DNA of 64,000 nt from the NCBI GenBank assembly GCA_036011085.1, contig DASCMS010000033.1, positions 10,094 through 74,093 of the forward strand. The letters run 5' to 3'. The stretch is from UBA8231 sp036011085 (GTDB lineage Bacteria; Latescibacterota; UBA2968; UBA8231). Shown in pieces: positions 25,411-33,767 of the stretch. The notes under the pieces were generated by a model that was not told where the DNA came from, did no database searches, and saw only the letters and a program-made list of their open reading frames with translations. The position numbers were made by a program, and so were the translations under genes. Positions within the stretch are counted from its first letter, which is position 1. Each line of letters opens with the position of its first letter.

Positions 25411-27789
25411 CTAACCGGCCTCCGACCACGCCTTCACTGCGGTACAGGCCGTCTCCAGCAGAAGCCCCAGCTCCTCGAGACCGGCTTCGATGTTGGTCTG
25501 ATCCCCTTCCTTGAGCCGCTGTTCCCAGAACTCGGCCCGCGCCGTCAACTGCAGTGCCCCGACCTCCCGGCCCGTGCCCTTCATCGTGTGGACTTCGCGG
25601 TGCAACGTCTGCAGATCACCCGCCTCATGGGCTTGCTTTGCCCGCTGCAGGATCTCCGGCGCCGTGCTCGCGAACAGGTCGACGAACTCGGCCAGGTCGA
25701 GATCTCCTGACGCCTCGAGCTCGCGCAGTTGCTCCAGTGGCTCGGGGTCGAGTACCGGCAGGTTCTCCGAGGGCGGCTCGCCGGGTCGGTCAGCGTCCGC
25801 CTCCGGTTGCTCCCTGGCGCTCAGCCTGGCCAGGGCGGCACGCAGGTCTTCCTTGCGTACCGGCTTGGAGATGAAGTCGTCCATCCCTGCCTGCAGACAG
25901 CGCTCCCGGTCCGCCTGCATGACGTTCGCCGTGAGGGCCACGATCGAAGTCTGCTTCAGTCCTTGCTGGGTTTCCAGTTCTCGGATCCGTTCTGTCGCCG
26001 TGACGCCGTCCATCTCGGGCATCTGCAGATCCATCAGAATCACGTCGAAGGGAGGATCGGCACGGAAGCGGTCGACGGCGACGACGCCGTTCTCCGCTTC
26101 GGTGATGTTGTGGTCGTCCCTGCGCAGCAGGGCCTGAGCCACCTTGCGATTGAGATCGTTGTCCTCCACAAGCAGAATTCGCATCGGCGGGACACGCGTA
26201 GCCTCGGTGGTGGTGGCCTGCAGGTCGAGTCCCGTTCCCGGCCTGACCCGGATGTCGAAACGAAACGTGCTGCCCACACCGGGTTCGCTTTCGACGTGTA
26301 TGCTGCCTGCCATCGCCTCCACCAGACTCCGGGTGATCGACAGGCCGAGACCCGTCCCGCCGTGGCTCCGCGTGATGGAATGGTCGGCCTGGGTGAAGCG
26401 ATCGAAGACCGCCTCCAGGTGTTTTTCCGGAATGCCGATCCCGGTGTCGCGCACCTCGAAGTACAGCGTCACCTCGTCCTCGGCGACAGTCGCCTTCAGG
26501 CTCAGATCGACGCTGCCCTGCTCGGTGAACTTCACCGCATTGCCGAGCAGATTCAGCAGAATCTGACGCAGTCGCACACGGTCGCCTTCGACATAACGGG
26601 GGACTGTCGGGTCAGCCGTGAACGTCAGCTGAATGCCCTTGTCGTCGGCTCGCGGTGCCAGCGTGGATCGCGCCCCCTCGACGACTTCGATCAGATCGAA
26701 AGGCAGTGATACCGTCTCCAGCTGCCCCGCCTCGATCTTGGACAGATCGAGTAGATCGTCGATGATCTTCGCCAACGACTCGGAGGCCCGCAGGACGGTG
26801 TCGACCTGATCTGCGGCACGCGGTGTGAGCTCCTCCTCCTGCAGTGCCTGGGCCATACCCATCACAGCATTGATCGGTGTTCGAATCTCGTGGCTCGTGT
26901 TGGCCAGGAACGCACTCTTGGCCAGGTTCGCTTCCTCCGCCGCAAGGGCCGCTAACCGCATCTCTTCGGCAGCCTGCTGCTGAACCGTGACGTCGAGGAC
27001 TGACACGAGCACCCGTGAATACTCGACCTTCTGCCCCGGGACGACGGCGAAGTTGAGGATGACGTGCCGCTGCGTCCCCTTCAGCGAATAGGCCACCGTC
27101 TCGTGGGTGAAGCGTGACTCGCCGTTGTGCAGGGCCACCATGCCCTCGCGGAGGGCCGGATAGGCCTCCCGCCGGAAGACTTCCTGCAGATGCGCTGCCA
27201 GCGTTGTGCCGTCCTCGCACTCGAACAGCTCGAGGGTGGCGTCGTTGGCGTCGAGGATGCGAATACGGCCGGTACACTCGAACACGACGCGCGGAGTCAG
27301 GTGGTGCCGTACGGCCTCCTCATCGGCCAGACCGAGACCGGCCAGATAGGCCTTTACTTCCGAATAGTCCTGTTCCCACAGCGAGATCGGCGCTTGCTGA
27401 AAGAAGCTGCGGTAGCGGATCTCGCTGGCCGCCAGCGCCGCCGCGTCGCGCCGACGCCGGATGACGAGCAGGACCGACAGCAGCAAGACCGCCATGACGG
27501 AAGCACCCACGGGCATGAAGAACACAGGTCGACTGTAGAGGCTGGGTAGCACCTCGAAGTCTGCCGTAAACTCCCCTTCGCTCCTGGCACCGGCAGCACC
27601 AGCGGCCTGCACACGCAATCTGTGATCGCCGGATGGCAACGCGGCGAAGGTCGCCTCCCGTGTCGTCGACCAATCCGACCAGGGTCCATCATCAAGAGCC
27701 ACGCGTACCTGAATCCGGTCTCGGGGTGTCTGGCCCTCGAAGGACAGCGCCTTCCACACCTGGGGTGAGATCAAAGCCGAACTCGACAA
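25411..27789 (-). CDS. Hybrid histidine kinase (TM-PAS-HisKA-receiver-Hpt), N-terminus apparently truncated
   Basis: 792 residues. It starts inside a Y_Y_Y-type sensor module (VRVALDDGPWSDWSTTRE... about 28-80), which in two-component hybrids normally follows a long periplasmic Reg_prop propeller that is absent here. Then one TM helix (about 90-110), a PAS-like domain, HisKA with His300 in NTSHEIRTPINAV, an ATPase domain, a receiver (from residue 536, phospho-Asp587 in LMDLQMPEMDG) and an Hpt domain with His734. The start is TTG 27789 without a usable ribosome binding site, and an in-frame TAG lies three codons upstream. The protein probably has lost its sensor half, or the assembly is wrong here. 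Confidence 0.8.
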   Translation of the reverse strand: MSSSALISPQVWKALSFEGQTPRDRIQVRVALDDGPWSDWSTTREATFAALPSGDHRLRVQAAGAAGARSEGEFTADFEVLPSLYSRPVFFMPVGASVMAVLLLSVLLVIRRRRDAAALAASEIRYRSFFQQAPISLWEQDYSEVKAYLAGLGLADEEAVRHHLTPRVVFECTGRIRILDANDATLELFECEDGTTLAAHLQEVFRREAYPALREGMVALHNGESRFTHETVAYSLKGTQRHVILNFAVVPGQKVEYSRVLVSVLDVTVQQQAAEEMRLAALAAEEANLAKSAFLANTSHEIRTPINAVMGMAQALQEEELTPRAADQVDTVLRASESLAKIIDDLLDLSKIEAGQLETVSLPFDLIEVVEGARSTLAPRADDKGIQLTFTADPTVPRYVEGDRVRLRQILLNLLGNAVKFTEQGSVDLSLKATVAEDEVTLYFEVRDTGIGIPEKHLEAVFDRFTQADHSITRSHGGTGLGLSITRSLVEAMAGSIHVESEPGVGSTFRFDIRVRPGTGLDLQATTTEATRVPPMRILLVEDNDLNRKVAQALLRRDDHNITEAENGVVAVDRFRADPPFDVILMDLQMPEMDGVTATERIRELETQQGLKQTSIVALTANVMQADRERCLQAGMDDFISKPVRKEDLRAALARLSAREQPEADADRPGEPPSENLPVLDPEPLEQLRELEASGDLDLAEFVDLFASTAPEILQRAKQAHEAGDLQTLHREVHTMKGTGREVGALQLTARAEFWEQRLKEGDQTNIEAGLEELGLLLETACTAVKAWSEAG

Positions 27790-27823
27790 CCTTCGCTAGA
27801 CGCTAAGCGATTCAGTTGTTCCC

Positions 27824-27861
27824 GGGGCCGCGCGGCATCGCCGCGTGGCCCCTCTTTCTGT
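27824..27861 (+). terminator. Strong intrinsic terminator with no upstream gene on its strand
   Basis: GGGGCCGCGCGGC and GCCGCGTGGCCCC form a 13-bp stem (one G-T wobble) with loop ATC, followed by TCTTTCTGT, on the plus strand. No plus-strand gene ends within 2.4 kb upstream. It may be left over from a lost gene or act as a leader attenuator of the gene at 27916. Confidence 0.6.
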
Positions 27862-27915
27862 ATGGATCAGTCCAGGCAGCTTGCGTGCCTGAACGCTCGA
27901 CGTGATGTTCATACC

Positions 27916-28284
27916 ATGAGACGAATCGTGACACTCAGCCTCGCCGCCCTTGCTCTTCTGGGGGCGGGGTGGGGCCTGGTACAGATCTCACAACCCGATC
28001 CCCTGGAGCAGCGGCTGACCCGCCTGCGCCAGCTGCATGTACCCCGTGCCGGCGCCGCCCGCTTCGCCTTTCTCAAGCAGGAGATCCCCGACATCGTCGG
28101 TCAGATCACCTGCTCCTGCTGTGGCAACAAGCTGACGGAGTGTTACGACGGGGCTTGTCCACTCAGCTGTGGACCGTGTAACGAGCAGGGCAAGATCACC
28201 TACGACATGTTCTCCCACGGGCGCAGCGTGGCTGATATTCAGAGCTACATGGCGAAGAACTATCCGGTCCGTGGGACCATGTAG
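27916..28284 (+). CDS. Small exported Cys-rich protein with CcmH-like tail
   Basis: 122 residues from ATG 27916 (an upstream in-frame ATG at 27862 overlaps the terminator tail). N-terminal signal/anchor RRIVTLSLAALALLGAGWGL. The mature part has eight closely spaced cysteines: TCSCCGNKLTEC, then GACPLSCGPC. After that comes GKITYDMFSHGRSVADIQSY, which recalls the G.S..DI..Y segment after the CxxC motif in CcmH/NrfF-type heme-lyase subunits. The cysteines could bind metal or take part in thiol chemistry in the periplasm. No cytochrome maturation genes are nearby. It converges on a secreted BNR-type protein that carries a CGCC motif, 18 bp away. Family not identified. Confidence 0.6.
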   Translation: MRRIVTLSLAALALLGAGWGLVQISQPDPLEQRLTRLRQLHVPRAGAARFAFLKQEIPDIVGQITCSCCGNKLTECYDGACPLSCGPCNEQGKITYDMFSHGRSVADIQSYMAKNYPVRGTM

Positions 28285-28302
28285 CCCTACGATCCGGCAG
28301 GA

Positions 28303-29415
28303 TCAGTGCAGAATGACAAAGCCTCCGCCTCGGTCCGCCACGACCGCCGCCCGACTCCATGGCTCGACAACCGAATCCACACGGCCTGCTTCGAGTGTCG
28401 TGCCTTGGGCATCATAGACCTGCCACGCCAGGTCTCCTCCCCGATCCCAACCCGTCCCCTCTGTCCACACCACCGCCATTCGGCCGGTTCTGTCAACGGC
28501 AACGACCGGGTGCTTGCGCCGTCCGCCTTTACCGTCGACGACGACGGTCTGGCTGCCGTCGACCGTGGCTGCAACCCGAGACCAGTGGATCTGTCCCTCC
28601 GTCTCCCAGGCGAGCACAGCGCCGTTGGCTACCGGGACAATCGCTGCCGTCGTCATGGGGCAAGCCGCCAGTTCCCACTCGCCCACCGTATCCTGTCTGA
28701 AGCTGCGTCCCCCGTCGACTGAGTGCAGCAGCTGCATGTCGCGATGGACGGACTCGGTGGCGGCGCGGTAGAGGATCCACAGCGCCCCGCCAGGGCTGGC
28801 TCCAGCTCGCATACCGCAGCAGCCACAGGCACCGGCTTCCACTGGATTGGCCCGTTCCTCAGCCGCGAAGGAACGGCCCGTGTCGTTGGAGGTGGCGACA
28901 AACAGCCGCCGCAACGGCTCGCCGTCATGGCCGGCATGCCAGGCGACGAAGACATTGCCGGTGTCATCGGCGGCAACCGAGCCGCCGCCATCGAGAGCGG
29001 TCTCGTGGCGTGTCACGTTGCGCTGGGGCTCGAAACCGCCCCCGGCCCTGGAGCGTGTGTAGAACATGCCCGGTGACTCACTGTCAGCCGACATCCAGGC
29101 TACGTGGGCACGCCCTGCTCCCATCGCCAGATGTCCACCGCGTACGGTACCGATGGCCATGGCCGTGCCCGGTGTCGAATTGACCCGCACGGCAGGTGTG
29201 TCTCCAGCCTGATATAGAAGATCACCCGCCGCTGGATCTCCCATGAAGTACAGCGTATGCAGCGTGCCGCCGGAGTCGACGACGGCCTCGGGTTGCAGGC
29301 CGCCCTCCGGCAATTGCTGCAGGCGTACGATCGACTCGGCGGCGGCGTGACCTGGCGGGTACCACAGGCATGATGTGACGCACAACAGCAAGGCGGCGCG
29401 ACCCCAGTGTCTCAT
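28303..29415 (-). CDS. Secreted sialidase/BNR-repeat-like beta-propeller protein
   Basis: 370 residues from ATG 29415. The N-terminus is a lipoprotein-like signal (ALLLCVTSCLWYPPGHA). The body has repeated propeller blades with Asp-box wording: SNDTGRSFAAEE and HSVDGGRSFRQDT, plus Trp/Ala-rich strands (VFVAWHAGHDGEPL, VAWMSADSESPG). A GACGCCGMRAGAS motif in the middle holds three cysteines and is shared with other uncharacterised sialidase-like propellers. True sialidase catalytic residues are not evident, so it may be a binding or structural propeller. The start lies only 14 bp after the T-run of the terminator of the upstream regulator gene. Confidence 0.65.
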   Translation of the reverse strand: MRHWGRAALLLCVTSCLWYPPGHAAAESIVRLQQLPEGGLQPEAVVDSGGTLHTLYFMGDPAAGDLLYQAGDTPAVRVNSTPGTAMAIGTVRGGHLAMGAGRAHVAWMSADSESPGMFYTRSRAGGGFEPQRNVTRHETALDGGGSVAADDTGNVFVAWHAGHDGEPLRRLFVATSNDTGRSFAAEERANPVEAGACGCCGMRAGASPGGALWILYRAATESVHRDMQLLHSVDGGRSFRQDTVGEWELAACPMTTAAIVPVANGAVLAWETEGQIHWSRVAATVDGSQTVVVDGKGGRRKHPVVAVDRTGRMAVVWTEGTGWDRGGDLAWQVYDAQGTTLEAGRVDSVVEPWSRAAVVADRGGGFVILH

Positions 29416-29429
29416 CCCGGCAAAATAAG

Positions 29430-29464
29430 AAAAAACGGCGCCAGCCGTGATGGCCGACGCCGTT
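29430..29464 (-). terminator. Intrinsic terminator after the NtrC-type regulator
   Basis: On the minus strand AACGGCG pairs with CGCCGTT around an inner GCC/GGC helix, followed by six T (29430-29435). It lies 30 bp after the regulator stop and 14 bp before the start of the next minus-strand gene. Confidence 0.75.
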
Positions 29465-29494
29465 GCTGTCCGATTCTGGGGATCTCCCGGGGGC

Positions 29495-30142
29495 TCAATC
29501 CTGAGCGGCGATCTGCACGGCGTCGAGATGGTACTTGGCCAGCAACCTGTGCAGCGACCGCCGGTCGATGCCGACCTGCTCCGCCGAGCGCGAGATATTG
29601 CCCTTGAAGCGTTTCAGCACATCGGCGATGTAGCGCTTCTCGAAGTCCTCCACAAGCCGTTCCTTGGCTTCTTTGAAGGGCAGGTGGAGGTAGAAGCCCG
29701 GATGGTCGTCACTCTTGCCTCCCTCCGGGGAGGATATCGAATGCGGCAGGTCCACGGGGCAAACCGTGTCGCCCGAAGCCAGCACGAGGGCGCGTTCGAT
29801 CACGTTCTGCAGTTCCCGGACGTTGCCGCGCCATTCGTGGGCGATCAGCAGGTGCATCGCCTCTGGACTGATGCTGGTCACATCCTTGTCGTTCTTGGCG
29901 GCGTAGCGGTGCAGATAGTGGTCGGCCAGCAGCGGAATGTCGTCGCGCCGCTCGCGCAGTGGTGGCAGATAGATGGGGAAGGTGTTGATGCGATAGAACA
30001 GGTCTTCGCGGAACTCGGCTTCTTCCACCTGTTGTTCCAGATCACGATTCGTGGCGCACACCAGGCGCACATCGACCTCACGTTCCTGAGTACTTCCCAG
30101 CCGACGGAAGCGTCCGTCCTCCAGCACGCGGAGGAATTTCAC
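29495..30142 (-). CDS. Sigma-54 response regulator, C-terminal part (AAA+ end and Fis-type HTH), out of frame with N-part
   Basis: Second half of the NtrC-family regulator whose first half is at 30139-30900. It continues the AAA+ domain without a gap: KFLRVLEDGRFRRLG, VRLVCATNRDLE, FREDLFYRINTFPIYLPPLRER and HEWRGNVRELQNVIERA. The C-terminal DNA-binding helix-turn-helix reads FKGNISRSAEQVGIDRRSLHR. The only start codon in this frame (GTG 30142) lies inside the AAA+ fold, so it is not a separate gene. The break is at a run of nine G (30148-30156, C on the coding strand); ten C would give the family-standard GELPPPLQVKFLRVL. Followed by a terminator at 29430-29464. Confidence 0.85.
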   Translation of the reverse strand: MKFLRVLEDGRFRRLGSTQEREVDVRLVCATNRDLEQQVEEAEFREDLFYRINTFPIYLPPLRERRDDIPLLADHYLHRYAAKNDKDVTSISPEAMHLLIAHEWRGNVRELQNVIERALVLASGDTVCPVDLPHSISSPEGGKSDDHPGFYLHLPFKEAKERLVEDFEKRYIADVLKRFKGNISRSAEQVGIDRRSLHRLLAKYHLDAVQIAAQD

Positions 30143-30900
30143 CTGCAGGGGGGGGGCAATTCGCCGATCTCGTCCATGAAGAATGTGCCGCCATGGGCCT
30201 CCTCCAGCAGACCCGGCTTGGGCTTGGCCGCACCCGTGAAGGCACCCCGCTCGTAGCCGAAGATCTCACTCTCGACGAGGTTTTCGGGCAGCGCCCCGCA
30301 GTTGATCGGCACAAAGGGCTGGCTCGCCCGTCGGCTGTGGGCGTGGATGCTCTGGGCGATCAGTTCCTTGCCGGTGCCCGAAGCGCCGGAAATGAGGACG
30401 GAGATGTCGGTGTCGGCGATCTTCTTTATCGACTCGAAGACCTGCACCATGCCGGCGCTCTTGCCGATGATATTGTCAAAGCTGTACTGGCGGCTGAGTT
30501 GATCGCGCAGGTTGCGGTTCTCGCGCCGCAGGGAGCGCTCCTCCAGAGCCTTCTCGATGACGATCTGCAGGTGATCGGGTGTGAATGGCTTGGGCACGAA
30601 ATTGGCCGCACCCAGGGCCATGGCCTCCACGGCATCTTCCACCGTGCTGTAGGCCGTCATCATGATCACCAGCACCTCGGGGTGCTCGGCTCGCAGCGTG
30701 CGCAGCAGCTCCATACCACCCATGCCGGGCATCTTCAGGTCCGTAAGGACGAGATGTACCTCTTTCTTGGAGATGCACTCCAGGGCTTCCTCCGCCGACG
30801 AGGACAGGCTGACCTGATAGCCCTTGCCCTGCAGCAGACGCTGGCAGCTGGTCGCAAGATCGACTTCGTCGTCGACGACGAGAATGTGCTCACTCGACAT
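30139..30900 (-). CDS. Sigma-54-dependent response regulator, receiver and AAA+ N-part (frameshifted)
   Basis: From ATG 30900 (GGAGG 7 nt upstream; overlaps the kinase stop by 11 bp). Receiver domain with acidic VVDDE and phospho-Asp54 in LTDLKMPGMGG. AAA+ domain with Walker A SGASGTGKE (171-179), the sigma-54-contacting GAFTGA loop (219-224) and Walker B FMDE (241-244). The frame hits a stop right after GELPPPCR because of the C9 run. NtrC/AtoC-type activators open sigma-54 promoters upon phosphorylation by the partner kinase encoded just upstream. If the frameshift is real, the protein would lack most of the AAA+ and all of the DNA-binding domain. Confidence 0.88.
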   Translation of the reverse strand: MSSEHILVVDDEVDLATSCQRLLQGKGYQVSLSSSAEEALECISKKEVHLVLTDLKMPGMGGMELLRTLRAEHPEVLVIMMTAYSTVEDAVEAMALGAANFVPKPFTPDHLQIVIEKALEERSLRRENRNLRDQLSRQYSFDNIIGKSAGMVQVFESIKKIADTDISVLISGASGTGKELIAQSIHAHSRRASQPFVPINCGALPENLVESEIFGYERGAFTGAAKPKPGLLEEAHGGTFFMDEIGELPPPCR

Positions 30901-32053
30901 CGGGTGCCTCCGGGATCCGCCCGTTGTGCGAGTTCTTGACAGCGGGCAACAACAACGTGAAGCGCGATCCCTTGCCGGGGTCGCTCGACGCCTCGATGGC
31001 GCCGCCATGCTGCTCGACGATGGCAAAGCTGATGGTCAGCCCCAGCCCGGTACCCTGGCCCGGGTCCTTCGTCGTGTAGAACGGATCGAATACACGATCG
31101 AGATGCTCCTGGTCGATACCCGATCCCGTATCGGCCACATAAATGGCAACACGATCTCCCTGACATGCCGAGCCGAAGGTTATGCGCCCACCCTCGGGCA
31201 TAGCATCGATGGCGTTGTTGACCAGGTTCAGCAGTACCTGCTCGATGCGGGCGCCCTCGGCCCGTACCGGAGGCAGGTCGGCAGCCAACGAGCGCTCGAT
31301 CTCGACATGCCGGCTGCGCAGCAGTCCATCCATCAGTTGCGCCGTCCGCAAGACGACCTGATTCACGTCGAGGACCGTCATTTCGCCTGCCGATTCGGCG
31401 CGCCGTGAAAAGGTGAGCAGGGCGGTGACGATGCGCTGGATCTTGTCGACCTGGCGCTGGATGGCGTCCAGGTCCTCTGCCGCCTCGGGCGTAGCGTCGG
31501 TCAGAGACTGCACCAGCTGTCCGGCGCGCATGAGAATGATTCCCGCCGGGTTATTGATCTCGTGGGCCACGCCCGCCGCCAACTCACCGACGGCCGCCAT
31601 GCGGGCCGCCTGCAGCAACTGCACCTGCGACTTTCTCAGCTCCTCGGTGCGGATCGCCACCTGCTCCTCGAGGTCGCCACGGGCCGACTGCAGGGATCGG
31701 GACATGTCATCGAGAGCCCGGGACAACTGGCCGATCTCGTCACTCTCGTCGCTGCGGATCCGTCGTTCGAGCTGACCGGCGCCGAGTTGAGCCGCCAGCT
31801 CGGTCAGCTCCATCAGCGGGCGAGTCAGCCGCCGCACAACGAAATAGCCGGCGAAGGCGACTCCGACCATCGTCCACAGATCCAGCAGCAGGTGGTCGCG
31901 CCGCAGCTCCCACGAACCCAGCTTGTCCCACAGAATCCAGTTGCCAACGGCAAGGATGGTGAGAACGACGCCACAGACGCCCAGGCTGATTTTTAAGCTC
32001 AGATTCACGGCAGTACGGGTGCAATCTTCATGCCCGACGCGGCAGTTCTCCAT
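30890..32053 (-). CDS. Membrane sensor histidine kinase (HAMP-HisKA-HATPase)
   Basis: 387 residues from ATG 32053. Two TM helices (about 20-42 and 57-75) enclose a very short periplasmic loop, so there is almost no extracytoplasmic sensor. HAMP (74-125) and coiled coil lead to HisKA with phospho-His164 in GVAHEINNP, then an ATPase domain with N-box VNNAIDAMPEGG, YVADTGSGI and GTGLGLTIS. The ZraS/AtoS-type layout fits pairing with the adjoining sigma-54 regulator, and the two genes overlap. Four GRGACA-N4-TGTC dyads lie within 110 bp upstream of the start, an attractive place for its regulation. Confidence 0.92.
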   Translation of the reverse strand: MENCRVGHEDCTRTAVNLSLKISLGVCGVVLTILAVGNWILWDKLGSWELRRDHLLLDLWTMVGVAFAGYFVVRRLTRPLMELTELAAQLGAGQLERRIRSDESDEIGQLSRALDDMSRSLQSARGDLEEQVAIRTEELRKSQVQLLQAARMAAVGELAAGVAHEINNPAGIILMRAGQLVQSLTDATPEAAEDLDAIQRQVDKIQRIVTALLTFSRRAESAGEMTVLDVNQVVLRTAQLMDGLLRSRHVEIERSLAADLPPVRAEGARIEQVLLNLVNNAIDAMPEGGRITFGSACQGDRVAIYVADTGSGIDQEHLDRVFDPFYTTKDPGQGTGLGLTISFAIVEQHGGAIEASSDPGKGSRFTLLLPAVKNSHNGRIPEAPDVE

Positions 32054-32067
32054 ATGGCGGGATTATA

Positions 32068-32163
32068 GAGACATGGATGTCCCCCCGACAGAGCAACAGG
32101 GACAAGGATGTCTCAATAGGGGAACATAGGGACATGGGCGTCCCTATGGGACAGGAATGTCAG
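32068..32163. repeat. Cluster of four 16-bp dyads (GRGACA-N4-TGTCYC)
   Basis: GAGACATGGATGTCCC (32068), GGGACAAGGATGTCTC (32099), GGGACATGGGCGTCCC (32129) and GGGACAGGAATGTCAG (32148), starts spaced 31, 30 and 19 bp. They fill the 106-bp gap upstream of the sensor kinase gene, and the last one overlaps the stop codon of the gene before it. The same dyad occurs upstream of both sigma genes. Either a multi-site operator or REP-like dispersed palindromes; no REP-associated transposase is in the window. Confidence 0.65.
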
Positions 32164-33767
32164 CGACCGTCGAGCTGGGTCCGAACGTGTGCCAGGAGAT
32201 CGGCGACGCCGATCGGCTTGCGCAGTACCGGGCATCCCCTGTTGTGGGCCTCGTCCCAGTCCACTCGACCGTCTGTGTATCCTGTGAGGATGATCAGCCG
32301 TAGCTCGGGTTCGGTGTCGAGGAGACGAAAGCAGAAATCCGGTCCCCTACCGTCGGGCAGCACGACATCTGACAGGACCAGGTCGAAAGCCCCGGGGCGA
32401 TACTCCCGATCCGCCGTCGCCAGATCGTGACAGGCGGTGACGGTATACCGTGTTCTGGTCAGGATGCGGACCATTCGATCCCGCAGATCCGGCTCGTCCT
32501 CGATGAGCAGAATCCGCTCTCCGTGTCCCACCCTGCCATCCTCCTGCGTATCCTCTTCGACCGCTGTCTCCGGGGAGGCGCCATGGCGTGGCAGGAGGAT
32601 CCGGAAGTGGGACCCGGACCCCGGCTCCGAGTCGACGGTGATCCAGCCACCGTGCCCTTCGATGATGCCGTAGACGACCGCCAGGCCGAGGCCGGTTCCC
32701 TTGCCGGTGTCCTTCGTCGTGAAGAAAGGCTCGAAAACACGGGCACGTACGGCCTCCTCCATGCCGGTGCCGTCATCGACGACGCTGAGTCGACAGTAAC
32801 GGCCGGGCGTGCCTCGCCCCAGCTTGCGACAATCCTCCTCGTCGACGCGGACGTTCTCTGTGATGATATGCAGGGCGCCCCCGTCGGGCATGGCGTCGCG
32901 GGCGTTGACACAGAGGTTGATCAGCACCTGGTCCAGCTTGCCGGGGTCGGCCTCGATCGTGCATTGTCCGTCCGCCAGTTCGAGGAGGATCTCGACGTCC
33001 TCGCCCAGCAGTCGGGCCATCATCTTGCGCAATTCCCGCAGATGTTCATTGAAATCGAGGGCCTGCGGTTCCATCCGCTGTCGGCGACTGAACACGAGCA
33101 GCTGCCGGGTCAGGTCAGCGGCACGCAGAACGGTCTTGCGGATCTTCTGCAGGTCCTCGCGAACCGGCGGTTCCTCGACGGCGCTGAGGAGCATATCGAC
33201 ATCGAAGAGGATGATACCCAGCTGATTGTTGAAGTCGTGGGCGACGCCGCCGGCCAGCTGTCCTACGGTCTCCATTTTCTGCGCCTGCAGCAATTGGTCT
33301 TCCAGGTGCTTGCGCTCGGTGATGTCCCGCATGACGCCGGTGAAACGGCGGCGTCCTGCCTCGAGAAACTCACCCACCGAAAGGTCCATGGGGAATTCAG
33401 ACCCGTCACGGCGCCGACCGGTGACCTCGCGCCCGACGCCGATGATGTTGGCCTCGCCGGATTTCAGATACCCCTCGATGTAGCCTTGATGATCGACGCT
33501 GTGTGGTGCGGGCATGAGCATGCCCACGTTCTGGCCGAGCACCTCGTCGGGGGTGTAGCCGAAGATGCGTGCGGCCGCCGGATTGAAGGACTCGATCCGT
33601 CCGGATTCATCGATGGTGATGATGCCGTCGATGACGTTGTCGACGACGGCACGGTAGCGGGTGTCCTCCCGCTGAGAACCCTCGACGTCCCGGCGCTGAG
33701 CCAGCTCGAGGCGCAGGGCCCGCACCTCTTCCAGCAGCTCATCAGAAGGGCGCTGGTCTTCGCTCAC
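32160..33767 (-). CDS. Cytoplasmic PAS hybrid histidine kinase with C-terminal receiver
   Basis: 535 residues from GTG 33767, which overlaps the stop of the small upstream frame as GTGA; in-frame sequence further upstream is not conserved. A PAS domain (about 35-150) with VVDNVIDGIITIDESGRIES and GRRRDGSEFPMDLSV, then HisKA with His177 in GGVAHDFNNQLG, an ATPase domain with LCVNARDAMPDGG and FEPFFTTKDTGKGTGLGL, and a C-terminal receiver beginning ILLIEDEPDLRDR with SDVVLPDGRGP. No membrane helix. The HDFNN box and PAS/receiver layout are typical of soluble hybrid kinases that sense redox or small ligands. The last codon overlaps the dyad cluster. Confidence 0.9.
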   Translation of the reverse strand: MSEDQRPSDELLEEVRALRLELAQRRDVEGSQREDTRYRAVVDNVIDGIITIDESGRIESFNPAAARIFGYTPDEVLGQNVGMLMPAPHSVDHQGYIEGYLKSGEANIIGVGREVTGRRRDGSEFPMDLSVGEFLEAGRRRFTGVMRDITERKHLEDQLLQAQKMETVGQLAGGVAHDFNNQLGIILFDVDMLLSAVEEPPVREDLQKIRKTVLRAADLTRQLLVFSRRQRMEPQALDFNEHLRELRKMMARLLGEDVEILLELADGQCTIEADPGKLDQVLINLCVNARDAMPDGGALHIITENVRVDEEDCRKLGRGTPGRYCRLSVVDDGTGMEEAVRARVFEPFFTTKDTGKGTGLGLAVVYGIIEGHGGWITVDSEPGSGSHFRILLPRHGASPETAVEEDTQEDGRVGHGERILLIEDEPDLRDRMVRILTRTRYTVTACHDLATADREYRPGAFDLVLSDVVLPDGRGPDFCFRLLDTEPELRLIILTGYTDGRVDWDEAHNRGCPVLRKPIGVADLLAHVRTQLDGR

